64,000 nucleotides of DNA from Lampris incognitus (GCF_029633865.1 NC_079213.1:101902510-101966509); one strand, 5' to 3'; positions 1 through 10,349 are shown, counted from the stretch's first letter. Numbers and translations are program-made. Notes: a model not told the origin generated them from the sequence alone.

Positions 1-316
1 TCAACAACAACATTTTATAGTGACGAAAGATGAGGATTGCAACAAACTCAAGGCAAGAAGACAGAACAACAAAGATTTCACATTCATTTGCCAAGAAAAC
101 TGATTTTTGAAAACTTTTTCAAGCCATTAAGCCCAGTGATGCACAAGCTGTTAGCATTCACCAGAGCCATGGTTGATCAGGCAAACGCAGCCGTAGAAGC
201 ACCCGCCTGTGATGCTCAGCTATCCTCACCAACCCCAGTAAACCTCGGAGCATTTATACACTGAATACAAGATATGGAAAGACTCCTACAATTTTTTCAA
301 AATAGTCAGTGGATCT
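1..316. other. Unassigned flank, including one PLE target copy
   Basis: No recognisable gene. A 75-codon open frame at 37-264 has no family features and is probably chance. Positions 304-316 (AGTCAGTGGATCT) are the left copy of the 13-bp target duplication of the Penelope-like insertion that follows. Confidence 0.6.
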
Positions 317-2066
317 GTATTCAAGCATGCTCAATAATCCAGGTAAGAAAATCACAGAAAGTTGAAACAGTTCATCTGGACACAACGTTTATTGAGAGAG
401 AAAGGTTTCATCACTCATCTAACTGACTCCTTCAGTCTCAACTGACTGCAGGTATCCCCACCCTTATAAATTCGGTGGCATAACGACCGAAAACAACACT
501 TGGTTTCATGTGCAAATTGCTGTGATCATTAACTAGTGTTTAATTGGCAATGTGTACTCATCATCTAACATCTCTAAGTTTCTGGTATCTATTCTTAACC
601 CATTGGTAGGCAGTAGTGAACATCAAATTCAGAACACTATGGCTTTTGTGGATAAGGTGAGGGACAACATTATGGAGGTGGATGAAACAATGGCCTCTTA
701 TGATGTTACGTCTTTCTTCACGTGTGTTCCTGCTGATGAAGCAGTGGAGGTAGTCCACATGAAATCAAAAAATGACCCTAACCTTAGCAATAGGACCATC
801 CTTAACACTGACCAAGTGTGTCTGCTCCTGAAGCTGTGTCTTCAGTCCATGTACTTCACAGACAGGGGCAGTACTATCGGCAGAAGCATGGGTGTGCTAT
901 GGGTTCCCTAGTCTCACTTACAATGGCCAACTTGTTTAAAGAGGAAGTGGAAAAGAGGGCTCTGATGTCCTATCCAGGGACACCACCTAGCCATTAGTTC
1001 AGATTTGTGGATGACACCTGGGTTAAAATTAAATCTCAGGATGTACCACATTTCACCGACCACATTAACTGTTGACAGCCACATCAAGTTCACTAGGGAG
1101 GATGTGAAAAATGACAGGTTAGCTAGCCTTCTTAGACTGAAATTGCAATTGGTGATGGGGGACTTTTGATTGTTGATATTTACCGTAAACCCACACATAC
1201 TGATCAGTACTTAAGGTTTGACTCTCATCACCCACTGGAGCACAAACTAGGAGTCATCAGGACGCTGTACCACCAAGCTGACAATGTCCCCACTGACACA
1301 GCAGCCGGAGAAGGGGTGGTTATCCTAACTGGGCATTTGTCAAAGCCAGGAAGATGTCCAAACAGTGCACAAGCTGATCAAAGAGAGGAGGACAACAGCA
1401 GCCTAAGCGTTAACCAGTGGTGATTCCATATGTGGCAGGAGTTTCCAAACACCGCATCTCAGTTGCTTTCAAACCCCAAAACACGCTGTGCCCGAAATTG
1501 GTCCACCCCAAGGATCGGGCCCCCCGGCATAAACAGAGCAATATAGTGCACGCTGTTAAGTGCCAGGAGGATTGCTGGGAAAACTAATCAGACGCTGGCC
1601 AAGAGGATGGGACAAAACAGGAGAGCTAACACGTCAGGCCAGGACTCCGCAGTCTACACCCATCTACAGGCCAGTGGCCACTCTTTCAAAGATAAGGATG
1701 TGCACATCCTTGATAGGGAGGAACACTGATTTGAACGAGGAGTCAAGGAGGCCATCTATGTGAAGAAGAGGGAACGACCATCCCCGAACCGGGGGGGGGG
1801 GGGGGCTAAGAGTACATCTGTCACCATCTTACAATACTGTGGTGGCAACCATTCCTCAATCTGCTGTGAATAGTAAACATGGCCATTGAAACTCTAGTTA
1901 ATGGTCACGGCAATTTGCATATCAAACCGATCATTGTTTTCGGGCATTGTGCCACTGTTGTTTATAAAGGTGGGGCTACTTGCAGTCAGTTGAGACTGAA
2001 GAGGTCACTTAGAAACGTTTGTCTCAATAAACGTTGTGTCCAGATGAACTGATTCCAACTTATGTG
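317..2066 (+). mobile_element. Penelope-like element (PLE) with 13-bp target duplication
   Basis: This retroelement is bounded by AGTCAGTGGATCT at 304-316 and again at 2067-2079. Its ends are partly inverted copies of one another: 350-475 (ending in a stretch that reads CTGACTGCAGGTATCCCCACC) reappears as the reverse complement near 1965-2060. That fits the inverted terminal pseudo-LTRs known for some PLEs. The interior holds a broken reverse transcriptase and a GIY-YIG endonuclease. Two relatives occur in this window, a non-coding copy at 40779-41261 and a fragment at 55995-56310. The longer left terminus seen in relatives (from TGCTCAATAATCC) is present here at about 328. Confidence 0.85.
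545..1815 (+). pseudogene. PLE reverse transcriptase plus GIY-YIG endonuclease, broken
   Basis: The PLE polyprotein would copy element RNA at nicked chromosomal sites. From 552 the frame shows RT features including ASYDVTSFFTCVPADEAVEVV-like sequence (catalytic D in the YDVTSFFT motif). Around 1005 a different frame gives FVDDTW, the catalytic Asp pair. From about 1166 a third frame gives the conserved YRKPTHTDQYL and DSHHPLEHKLGVIRTL stretches downstream of the RT core. Positions about 1580-1790 give GIY-YIG-domain sequence with RMGQ, SGQDSAV, HILDREEHWFERG and EAIYVK. Frameshifts near 910, 1160 and 1430 and in-frame stops make it inactive. A poly-G run (1790-1806) lies in the place where the family has a Gly-rich stretch. 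The family call is firm; exact ends are approximate. Confidence 0.85.
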
Positions 2067-2167
2067 AGTCAGTGGATCTATTCGGACAGAGGATGCAGCA
2101 AGAAGAGCTACATTTTTGCGTTATATTTTGGCTCCCACTGAAAAAGAAAAGAGTATCCACACACTCA

Positions 2168-3090
2168 AATAATAATAATAATACATTTATTTATATAGCC
2201 CTTTTCTAAAACAATATTACAAAGTGCTTTACAAAGAAACAAAACCAGAAAAGGCAAAAATAAGAGTAAGACCTAATAAGTAAGAGGAAAATTAAAAAGT
2301 ATGAGTAAATAAAAATGAATATCAAATATCTGTAAAAGCTTTCATAAAAAGAAAAGTTTTAAGACAAGATTTAAAAGAAGCTAGAGAAGCTAGAGACTTG
2401 GTTTGTCTTAGTTCAACAGGAAGAGACTTCAATAGTGTGGGAGCTCTAACAGCAAAAGCCTCATCACCCTTTGTGACAAACCGAGACCTGGGAATAACCA
2501 GCAGGGCTCCATCTACAGATCTTAATGGTTGAGGGGGCATATACCAGGTCAGTAAATCAGAAATGTATGTAGGAGCAAGACCATTTAAAGCCTTAAAAGT
2601 GAGCAATAAAAATTTAAAATCAATTCGAAATATAACAGGGAGCCAGTGTAGGAAGGCAAGCACAGGAGTGATATGGTCATGCCTCTTTGTCCCAGTAATG
2701 AGCCGAGCAGCGGCATTTTGTGCCAACTGCAGACGGTGGAGGGAGTCCTTGCTGATGCCAAAATAAAGTGCATTACAATAGTCAAGCCGAGAATATATAA
2801 AAGCATGTACAACTTTTTGCAGATCGGTAATTGATAAAAATGACCTAATTTTGGAGATTAGCTTGAGCTGGAGAAAGCATGGCTGAACAACATGTTTGAT
2901 TTATTATCAAAACCGAGGTTAGCATCGAATATTACCCCAAGGTTCTTAGCAGCCTGCTTAAGACTACCTGACAAACCACCTGATGGAATTTTTAGGACCG
3001 AACAGAATGACCTCGGACATCATTAAGTTTGAGAACATTTTTGGACATCCAGGATTTAATGTCAGAGAGTCAAGTTGTAAGATTTGCTAG
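2168..3090 (-). pseudogene. L2/CR1-superclade LINE, ORF2 C-terminus and 3' end
   Basis: Reading the minus strand from about 3090 downward gives the C-terminal part of a LINE reverse transcriptase: SDIKSWMSKNVLKLN, then LGVIFDANLGFDN-like sequence, YSRLDYCNALYFGIS, QNAAARLITGTKRHDHITPVL, LHWLPVIFRIDFK and FKALNGLAPTYISDLL. These are signature blocks of fish L2-type LINEs. Frames change several times upstream of 2726, so it is dead. The 3' untranslated part (2322-2168) ends in an ATT-type microsatellite, as usual for these elements, with the phrase for a short tail near AAAGCACTTTGTAA. It is a 5'-truncated copy. The split between L2 and Rex1 is not certain. Confidence 0.85.
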
Positions 3091-3130
3091 GCTGCTAGGA
3101 TCTGTGGGTTTTAGTGGCATGTATAACTGA

Positions 3131-3177
3131 GTGACACAACAGTCTTAGAATATCATATTTTAAGACTGTTGTGTCAC
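3131..3177. repeat. Perfect 17-bp hairpin
   Basis: The arms 3131-3147 (GTGACACAACAGTCTTA) and 3161-3177 are exact reverse complements, separated by a 13-base A/T-rich loop. It lies just beyond the LINE fragment and could be a short MITE remnant. No flanking target duplication was identified. Confidence 0.8.
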
Positions 3178-3820
3178 TTTTGGGAAGACTCCTCTTTTAC
3201 GCAGCCAATTTTGAACATGGTTACATAGCAGAACATGTTAGAAGAATTCTCAACTTACACTTAGAAGTATGTATTTTCTCAGACGTATGGGGTAACCTGC
3301 TGACACTGCCCAGATCTGTTCTTCAACGTATCTCCAGCTTGCCATGTCCGGTTGCACCAACCTTTTGTTTGGTGCTAGAGGCTCTTCAATCAGGCACATT
3401 ACCTGACGTTCAGTATACCAGCTGACATCGTCTCACACTCACTGAAGTCAGCAATTTTTTTTCTTTTTCCCTTCTCTCAGTCTCTCCACCTTTTCTCCCT
3501 CTCTTTCTGAAGAAATTCTGCTCATCTCTCGGGATCAGCATCTCTGTAGAAGCACTGCGTTTCTGCTGCACTTAGGGGTGACGTGGCTCTAAAATGACAG
3601 AGCATACCATAGTGACGTTGAAGCATTGTGCCTTCAAAGCATTTAAACATTTATATATTCTGCAGCTCATATTCTCTAGCTATAGTAACAAGACGTCCCG
3701 GTTTAGCTGGGACAGTCCCAGTATCATAAGGTGTGTCCTGAGCATTCTCAGAATTATTTAGGGCTATATGTGTCCCGGTTTTAGCTCTTACGTTCTCAGA
3801 GAACAGCGCAAGATTCAATT
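3178..3820. other. No gene recognised
   Basis: An open frame of 84 codons (3171-3425) lacks any family feature. A local inverted pattern around GTCCCGGTTTAGCTGGGAC (3696-3714) and a later GTGTCCCGGTTTTAGC suggest an old short repeat. Nothing else is identifiable. Confidence 0.5.
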
Positions 3821-4290
3821 CAAACAATTCAGTTCAATTTATTGTCATTAAAAACAATGTGCAGGCACATGTTAAAAATTAAATGAGGGCTGTGGCTTCC
3901 CCCAAACAGTGCAAGACAGACACAGCAAACACAGGATAAGATATACACACATGAAGACCAAAAGCTAAAAATAAGTTAAAAAAGAGCAAGAGTACAAAAT
4001 ATTTAAAAATATTCACAGACATTCAGTGGGTAGCCAGGTTCAGGTGGGCAACAGCTTGGGGAAAGAAGCTGTTTTTGAGCCTGGTAGTGCTGGCTCTGAG
4101 GCTCCTGCTGCGCCACCCAGAACTCAGGGGGGAGAACAGTCCATGGTGGGGTGGTTGGGATCTCTGCTGATGCTGAGACCCCTTTGAAGGCAGTGTTTGT
4201 GATAGATGTCTTTTATGGCTGGGAGCTGGGTACCAGTGATATGCTGGGCTGCCTTGACGACCCGCTGCAGAGCTTTCTGGTCTACTGAGA
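3820..4290 (-). pseudogene. LINE 3' end with C-terminal ORF2 remnant
   Basis: On the minus strand, 4290-4023 encodes a LINE C-terminus in two frames: QKALQRVVKAAQHITGTQL, then IKDIYHKHC, then SGWRSRSLRASTTRLKNSF and FPQAVAHLN before a stop. The 3' untranslated part runs to about 3820, ending in the phrase that reads TTCAATTTATTGTCATT on the plus strand. The same family leaves a second copy at 9311-9975. The C-terminal block is frequent in teleost LINEs, but I cannot assign the clade from this tail alone. Confidence 0.75.
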
Positions 4291-4299
4291 TGATTCACG

Positions 4300-4480
4300 T
4301 ACTTACATAAATACCATAATACTGCCAGTTTGCCAAGTGCATACAGTCACCAGTGTCCTGGTTGAACAGAAATAGTAGATGTAACGTTAAAATATAATTT
4401 GAGCACTGCATTTCATCTGTCGTTTATATTCAGCCATGTGTACATCTAAAATGTTGGGTATTGTGTATGTGTATGTCTAA
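4300..4480. other. No gene recognised
   Basis: A/T-rich spacer between the LINE tail and the first recognisable gypsy residues. It might contain remains of gag, but no motif supports that. Confidence 0.4.
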
Positions 4481-4512
4481 AATTGCTGTTGGTCTAGAGC
4501 TGCAGGGGCTCT

Positions 4513-4930
4513 CCGGCTCTGCAGGCAGATGTATCTCTATGTGGAGCAAAGACAGCAAAATGCCTGTACTGTAAGAAGACTTGTCATTATACACAATTAT
4601 GCAGAAGGAAATATAGCTCACAAGAATAAACCAGTTAGAGCAGTGAATGAACTCTTGGATTCAGATTCAGATGGGTTTATACATCCTGTAGACCCAAAAC
4701 GTAAAGAAACAATAGGAGTTAATGGTCAAAATCTGAAAAGGGTCATAGATGCAGGAAGTAATAGAAACTTCATAGGAGAAGAACTATATAAGCGAGTGTT
4801 TGCATGTAGAACTGAGTTAAAACAGACAAAGAGATTTTATGCTTATGCCCACACTACTCCGCTCAAATGTGTAGGCTATTTTGAGGCACAACTGAAATGG
4901 CAGGACAATGTAATTAAATGTGATATCTGT
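4513..4930 (+). pseudogene. Old Ty3/gypsy copy: gag zinc knuckle and protease
   Basis: Around 4520-4610 one frame encodes CLYCKKTCHYTQLC, an exact C-x2-C-x4-H-x4-C nucleic-acid-binding knuckle, although the usual Gly is Cys. A second frame (4529-4935) continues with NGQNLKRVIDAGSNRNFIGEEL, a retropepsin-like active site in which the usual D-S/T-G reads D-A-G. It is therefore dead by frameshift and active-site change. The coding sequence is cut at 4930 by a SINE and resumes at 5336. It is the upstream part of an element whose RT, integrase and LTR lie further right in this window. Confidence 0.75.
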
Positions 4931-5326
4931 AGGGGTCCGCGGTGGTGTAGCGATCTAAGCATCAGCTTTGTGTCGATGCAGTTGCCCACTGGGGGCTGGG
5001 GTGTGTGCCCTGGTCTCGTCAGATCCGACTATGGCCGGACTCGATGAAGCAGCAATAATTGGCAACGCTGTCTCCGGGAGGGGGGCGGAGTCAGCTTGTG
5101 TTCGTCACATGAATGCGTCTCTGTGTGTGTCAGAAAAAACAGTGGTTCGGCCTGGATTCACCATGTCACGAAAGTGGAGGCGTCTCCTTCGAAACTGCCG
5201 GCCGGAGAGATGCAGTTGGTGAACGCATGCAGTACAAGGGTGGGTGTTTGAACTAAAATAGGGATCGATTGGCCACTAAATTGGGAGAAAAAAGGGAAAA
5301 ATCAGAAACACATTTATTTAAAAAAA
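4931..5326 (+). mobile_element. tRNA-derived SINE with 9-bp target duplication
   Basis: The insert separates two halves of the gypsy protease/RT region and is flanked by GATATCTGT at 4922-4930 and 5327-5335. It starts with GGGGTCCGCGGTGGTGTAGCG, a tRNA-like pol III head, and ends in an A-rich tail (5282-5326). It differs in sequence from the SINE at 10350-10781, so it is a separate family or subfamily. Confidence 0.8.
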
Positions 5327-5335
5327 GATATCTGT

Positions 5336-5910
5336 GTGATCAAAGGAAATGCAGAGGCACTCATGGGCAGAAAGACATTTTTTGATTTAAAGATGCTAAG
5401 CTCAGGAGAAAATGTAAATGCAGTGAATCAATCAGAAAGATTCAGTCATTTAGTACAAAGTATGAGTCACTATTCAAAGGACTAGGGCAGATAAATGGTT
5501 AAAGTCACAACATTACAGTCAATGAGAAGGTTACACCTGTAGCTCAGGGTTTGAGGACAGTCCAATATCCCATGATAGAAGCTGTAAACCAGGAACTAGA
5601 CAAGATGATAGACGAAGGTATCAGTGAGGAAGTAAATTAAGGTTCAGAATGGATTTCCAATGTTTTTTTTACTTATCCCAAGTAAAGACACTAAAGAAGC
5701 TGCACCATACGTATATCTCAGAGAAGTGAACAAAGCTGTTGTCAGAGAGGGCCACCCAGTTTCAACTGTTGACATATTGCAAGCAGTATACTGTCAACTG
5801 GAAAGCAAGGAGCAAAATTTATTTGCAAAGTTGTATGCACAAAAAGGATTTTGGTAATGTAGCCCTAGAATCAAGACATTTGACTTCACACACACAGGTT
5901 GTTACCATTT
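5336..5910 (+). pseudogene. Old Ty3/gypsy copy: RT amino-terminal half
   Basis: The frames downstream of the SINE carry successive RT landmarks: [71 protein letters not shown], and a degraded KLYAQKGFW (family D-A-K-K-G-F-W). Several frame changes and stops (5470-5505, 5637, 5857) mark it as long dead. The sequence stops at TGCYHFRK near 5910, where an L2 LINE is inserted, and resumes at 9131 with IPFGLSSAP. The relatives by motif are the K02A2.6/Mag-like gypsy elements. Confidence 0.8.
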
Positions 5911-6339
5911 CAGGAAGGTCCTTCTCCCCATTCCTCTCGACCTTCCTACCCCTTCCCCTGATTGCCGCCTCTCCTGGTTTGTTCTAGTTGCCCCTACCAC
6001 TATCTCTGAACTCATCAGCTCATCAAAATCCACAACTTGCTCCCTTGATCCCCTCCCCGCCTCCCTACTGAAGAAATGCCTCCCTGCTCTATGCCCCTAC
6101 CTCACCCACCTTTTCAATTCTTCACTGTCCCATGGAATTGTCCCCTCTGCCTTCAAAACTGCTGCTGTCACCCCAATTCTCAAGAACCCCGATCTTGATC
6201 CATCCTGCCTCAACTACTACCAGCCAATCTCCAACCTCCCCTTCCTCTCAAAAACCCTGGAACGCATTGTCACCACACAACTCCAAACCTACCTACACTC
6301 CAACAACCTACTCGAACCCCTCCATTGCACAGCACTGAA

Positions 6340-7680
6340 ACTGCACTCCTTAAAGTACTCAATGACGTCCTCACCTCTGCTGATACTCGAGCCCTTAATA
6401 TCCTCATCCTCCTTGACCTGAGTACAGCCTTCGGTACTGTGAACTACAACATCCTGCTCACCAGATTGAAAGATGTCGGTATTTAAGGCACTGTACTCAG
6501 CTGGCTCCAGTCCTATCTCTCCAGCAGGTCACACTTCATCTCACTTCACAACCACTCTTCTGTTCCATCCACAGTCACACAAGGTGTTCCCCAAGGTTCT
6601 GTACTCAGCCCACTCCTTTTCATCATCTACATCCTTCCTCTTGGTCAGATTCTCCAACATTTCAACCTGGACTTCCACAGTTGTGCTGTTGACACCCAGA
6701 TATACCTCAGCACCAAATCACCTCACAATCCACCGCTCTCTCACATCGACCCCTGTCTGTCTGCAATTAAAGTCTGGATACAGCAAAACCTCCTCAAACT
6801 CAACAATGACAAAACTGAACTCCTCTTCATTGGCTCCAAGTCCACTCTCAGCCAAATCAACAACCTCGCACTCACCATCAATGGCACTACAGTCTCCCCT
6901 TCCTCCCAGGCACACAACCTTGGTGTGATCCTTGATCCCACCCTCTCCCTTGAGCCCTATATCCACCAAATGGTCAAATCCTCCTTCTACCACCTTTGCA
7001 ACATTGCGAAAATAAGACCTTCTCTCACAGACCCTGCTACTGAGACACTGATCCATGCCTTCACCTCCTCCCGCCTTGATTATTGCAACTCACTCCTCTA
7101 TGGCATCAGTGCTAGCTCTATCAAGAGACTCAAACTGGTCCAGAACGCATCTGCCCGATTTTTAACTTTCACCAAATCCTGGCACCACATCACCCCAGTC
7201 CTAAAACCTCCAATGGCTACCCATATCCTGCCAAATCAATTACAAAATCCTGGTTCTTACTTACAGAGCCCTTCACAAACTGGCTCCCCATACCTCACCG
7301 ACTTCCTTTCCCCCTACCAACCCTCTCAGTCCGTCAGATCCACCTCAGCCTCCCTTCTCTCTATCCCCAGGTCCAACCTCCGTGGCTTTGGTGACCGAGC
7401 CTTCTCCAGGGCAGCTCCCAGGCTCTGGAACTCACTCCCCCAAATCATTAGAGACTCAGAATCCCTCCCACTCTTCCAATCCCGTCTCAAGACACACCCC
7501 TTCTCCATTGCCTTCTCGCCCCCCCCTCCCCCCAATCCTCTCATCCACCCCTAATCTGAGGCAGACTAAGGACCGAGCATTCATCCTGCTGCCCCCTCCT
7601 CTTGGAACTCCCTTCCTAAGCACATCAGACACTGCTGCGATCTGCCCACATTCAAGTCATTAATCAGGACTCACCTCTTC
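6340..7680 (+). pseudogene. L2-type LINE ORF2, reverse transcriptase and C-terminus
   Basis: Reverse transcriptase for target-primed integration. Reading frames from 6340 give LLKVLNDVLTSADTRALN, LILLDLSTAFGTVNY (catalytic D; family D-L-S-A-A-F-D-T), TQGVPQGSVLSPLLFIIY, and SCAVDTQIYLS, where the catalytic Y-A-D-D has become A-V-D-T. Then follow IQQNLLKLNNDKTELLFIGS, AHNLGVILDPTLSLEPYI (6925-7554), SSRLDYCNSLLYGIS and QNASARFLTFTKSWHHITPVL. The loss of one catalytic Asp, a stop at about 6485 and frame changes show that it is not functional. No endonuclease domain remains. The copy resembles, in motif order, the L2 fragments at 2168-3090 and 38940-39290. Confidence 0.85.
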
Positions 7681-8083
7681 AGACTTACTTTCATCTGTGA
7701 TTTACACTACCGTTCAAAAGTTTGGGATCACCCAAACAATTTCGTGTTTTCCATGAAAAGTCACACTTATTCACCACCATATGTTGTGAAATGAATAGAA
7801 AATAGAGTCAAGACATTGACAAGGTTAGAAATAATGATTTGTATTTGAAATAAGATTTTTTTTACATCAAACTTTGCTTTCGTCAAAGAATCCTCCATTT
7901 GCAGCAATTACAGCATTGCAGACCTTTGGCATTCTAGCTGTTAATTTGTTGAGGTAATCTGGAGAAATTGCACCCCACGCTTCCAGAAGCAGCTCCCACA
8001 AGTTGGATTGGTTGGATGGGCACTTCTTTGAGCAGATTGAGTTTCTGGAGCATCACATTTGTGGGGTCAATTAAACGCTCAAA

Positions 8084-8371
8084 ATGGCCAGAAAAAGAGA
8101 ACTTTCATCTGAAACTCGACAGTCTATTCTTGTTCTTAGAAATGAAGGCTATTCCATGCGAGAAATTGCTAAGAAATTGAAGATTTCCTACACCGGTGTG
8201 TACTACTCCCTTCAGAGGACAGCACAAACAGGCTCTAACCAGAGTAGAAAAAGAAGTGGGAGGCCGCGTTGCACAACTGAGCAAGAAGATAAGTACATTA
8301 GAGTCTCTAGTTTGAGAAACAGACGCCTCACAGGTCCCCAACTGGCATCTTCATTAAATAGTACCTGTTAG
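8084..8371 (+). pseudogene. Tc1 transposase N-terminus, truncated (left arm copy)
   Basis: Encodes the paired-like DNA-binding domain that recognises Tc1 terminal repeats: MARKRELSSETRQ, then an HTH-like GYSMREIAKKLKISYTGVYY (about residues 21-40), then the second, GRPR-hinge region (KRSGRPRCTTEQEDKYI) and LTGPQLASSLNS. The frame ends at 95 codons with no catalytic DDE domain, because the sequence turns into the opposite arm of the palindrome. A family member would have about 340 residues. Confidence 0.85.
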
Positions 8372-8522
8372 AGCCTGTTTGTGCTGTCCTCTGAAGGGAG
8401 TAGTACACACCGGTGTAGGAAATCTTCAATTTCTTAGCAATTTCTCGCATGGAATAGCCTTCATTTCTAAGAACAAGAATAGACTGTCGAGTTTCAGATG
8501 AAAGTTCTCTTTTTCTGGCCAT
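8328..8522 (-). pseudogene. Tc1 transposase N-terminus, truncated (right arm copy)
   Basis: The mirror copy of the left-arm gene. Its first 52 residues (from MARKREL to TAQTGSN) are identical to those of the left arm, then the frame runs into loop sequence and stops at 64 codons. It has the first helix-turn-helix but no second one and no catalytic domain. Confidence 0.85.
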
Positions 8523-9130
8523 TTTGAGCGTTTAATTGACCCCACAAATGTGATGCTCCAGAAACTCAATCTGCTCAAAGAAGTGCCCATCCAACCAATC
8601 CAACTTGTGGGAGCTGCTTCTGGAAGCATGGGGTGCAATTTCTCCAGATTACCTCAACAAATTAACAGCTAGAATGCCAAAGGTCTGCAATGCTGTAATT
8701 GCTGCAAATGGAGGATTCTTTACGAAAGCAAAGTTTGATGTAAAAAAAATCTTATTTCAAATAAAAATCATTATTTCTAACCTTGTCAATGTCTTGACTC
8801 TATTTTCTATTCATTTCACAGCATATGGTGGTGAATAAGTGTGACTTTTCATGGAAAACATGAAATTGTTTGGGTGATCCCAAACTTTTGAACGGTAGTG
8901 TATGTGATTTATGATGTTTGTTTTTCTTCCCCTTTTGTATCTGTCTAAGTCAGAGAGAACTGCTGGCATTGTGTGTGGCTGCCGCTTCTCCCTCTCGGAG
9001 TCCGCCTTCCCATCCACCCCTGTATGTCTGTCTTATGGTTATATGTTGCCTTGTTTCACCCCGTTTATTGTAAAGTGACTGAGTGTTAGAAAAGCACTAT
9101 ATAAGTTTAAGTTATTATTTATTAATATTC

Positions 9131-9310
9131 CCTTTGGACTATCAAGTGCACCTTAAGCCTATCAGAAGGCTATGGACTCCATGTTATGTGTGATGCCAGC
9201 TGTGGTATGCTATATGTATGATGTGGTAGTTCGTGCTGAGAACGAGGGACAATTGGAACAGAGACTGAGACAACTCTTCCAGAGTTTCAGTGACAGAGGT
9301 CTGACCTCAA
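9131..9310 (+). pseudogene. Old Ty3/gypsy copy: RT middle part
   Basis: Continuation of the gypsy RT after the LINE insertion: IPFGLSSAP, a stop, then AYQKAMDSML and VVCYMYDVVVRAENEGQLEQRL. The catalytic Y-M-D-D motif reads Y-M-Y-D, losing one metal-binding Asp. The sequence breaks off after DRGLTS at about 9310, where a LINE 3' end begins. RNase H and most of integrase are missing between here and 9976. Confidence 0.8.
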
Positions 9311-9975
9311 GTTTAAGTTCAAATTCCACTTTATTGTCATATGTATTTAGAATACAATGAAATTCTTGTGCTCTGGCTCTCTGCCTTGACACAAGGGACA
9401 CAAGGATATACCACCCCCCCCCCCAAAAAAAAAACAGATTACGTACACATGAATTCATACATTATATACACAATATAGAAAAGTACACGATAATGTAAAA
9501 ATGCAAGGTGTATATGGGTGCGTCAGCTGTTCAGCAACTTGACTGTCTGTGGAAAGAAACTATTACTGAGACAAGTGATGTGTGATTTGATGTCCGTTAA
9601 CATTTTTAGATGGAAGGAGCAAGAACAGAACATGAGTTAGGTGGGTGGTGTCCTTAATGATGCTTTGGGCTTTCTTTTTGTAGTGAGTGGTGTAAATGTT
9701 ATGAAGTTGTGGTAGTTCCATGCCAATGGTTTTTGCTGCTGTCTTTACAGTCCTTTGAAGCAGTCTGCAGTCCTGAGCAGTCAGGCTGCCAAACCACACT
9801 GATGCAACCTGTCAAGACACTCTCCATGGTCCTGCCATAAAAGTTCATAAGAGTTTTAATACTCATACCAAAACTCTTTGAAATGCCTCAGAAAATACAG
9901 TCTCTGCTGTGCCTTCTTGAGGATGCAACTGGTGTTGAGAGACCATGTGAGGGTGTCTGTGATGTGTAAACCAAG
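9311..9975 (-). pseudogene. LINE 3' end with C-terminal ORF2 remnant (second copy)
   Basis: On the minus strand it encodes VWFGSLTAQDCRLLQRTVKT, then AKTIGMELPQL, IYTTHYKKKAQSIIKD and HPLTHVLFLLLPS-like sequence, the same C-terminal block as the copy at 3820-4290. The 3' end is marked on the plus strand by AAATTCCACTTTATTGTCAT (9321-9340). The insertion replaced or was accompanied by loss of about 2 kb of gypsy pol. It is non-functional and 5'-truncated. Confidence 0.75.
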
Positions 9976-10349
9976 AAAGTGAAGGAAAGAAATGGAGAGA
10001 AGAACTTCCAAAGATTTTCATTTCATATCGCGCAACACCCCATAGAGCATCAGGAGAAACACCAGCCAAGCATATGTTTGGATGAGACATTCGTACTGAA
10101 TTACCAAACCTGGTGGAGGAAGGCAGAAAGCCAAAACACATTCAAACTCGCCACAGAGAATACAAAGACAAAATGAAATAGTATGCAGAGCAGACAAACA
10201 GCACAAAGGAGCACAACTTCAGAGTTGGACATAGTATACATTGTTAGTATGGACAATGGTAAGCTGAATTCTAAGTTTACAGACATTTGCTGTGTTCTCC
10301 TGAGAAACATCTCAGACAACTGCTTTGAACTAGTCAACACAAATGATAG
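9976..10349 (+). pseudogene. Old Ty3/gypsy copy: integrase C-terminal part, first piece
   Basis: Frames here give YRATPH-like remains (FHIAQHPIEH), an ETPAKLMF-region equivalent, NLVEEGRKPKHIQTRHREYK in a shifted frame (10100-10160), KMK.YAEQTNSTKEHNF, and then DIVYIVSMDNGKLNSKFTDI and NISDNCFELVNTND. This is the end of a gypsy integrase, from the last part of the catalytic core to the C-terminal DNA-binding region. A SINE splits it at 10350, and the reading continues at 10793. Frameshifts and stops are numerous. Confidence 0.75.

Larger units (their letters stand above)
7705..8900. mobile_element. Palindromic Tc1/mariner derivative (535-bp arms)
   Basis: The 1,196-bp element is flanked by TA (7703-7704 and 8901-8902), the Tc1/mariner target. 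It is an inverted dimer: arm 7705-8239 and arm 8367-8900 are near-identical reverse complements with few mismatches over the parts I compared, around a 127-base loop. Each arm starts CACTACCGTTCAAAAGTTTG. Each also holds, in antisense, the transposase C-terminal codons (YLNKLTARMPKVCNAVIAAN, plus strand 8653-8712) and, outward-in, the transposase start MARKRELSSETRQSILVLRN. It cannot make a full transposase but keeps both termini, so it may have moved as a non-autonomous or fold-back element. Confidence 0.9.
5911..9130 (+). mobile_element. L2-type LINE inserted in the gypsy RT; itself split by a Tc1 palindrome
   Basis: This 5'-truncated LINE lies between gypsy residues TGCYHFRK (ending about 5910) and IPFGLSSAP (from 9131), which are neighbours in an intact gypsy RT. 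The coding part occupies 5915-7680. The 3' untranslated part is 7681-7702 plus 8903-9130 and ends in an A/T-rich simple tail (TTATTATTTATTAAT). A Tc1/mariner palindrome (7705-8900) interrupts the 3' untranslated part. No clear target duplication was seen. Confidence 0.85.

Noticed and set aside
37..264. 75-codon open frame at the left edge
   Set aside because: No recognisable domain, short, and no supporting context; likely chance.
3171..3425. 84-codon open frame downstream of the hairpin
   Set aside because: No family signal; its start lies in the hairpin arm.
9410..9436. Poly-C/poly-A run as a possible regulatory tract
   Set aside because: It lies in a LINE 3' untranslated region and is a simple homopolymer expansion.
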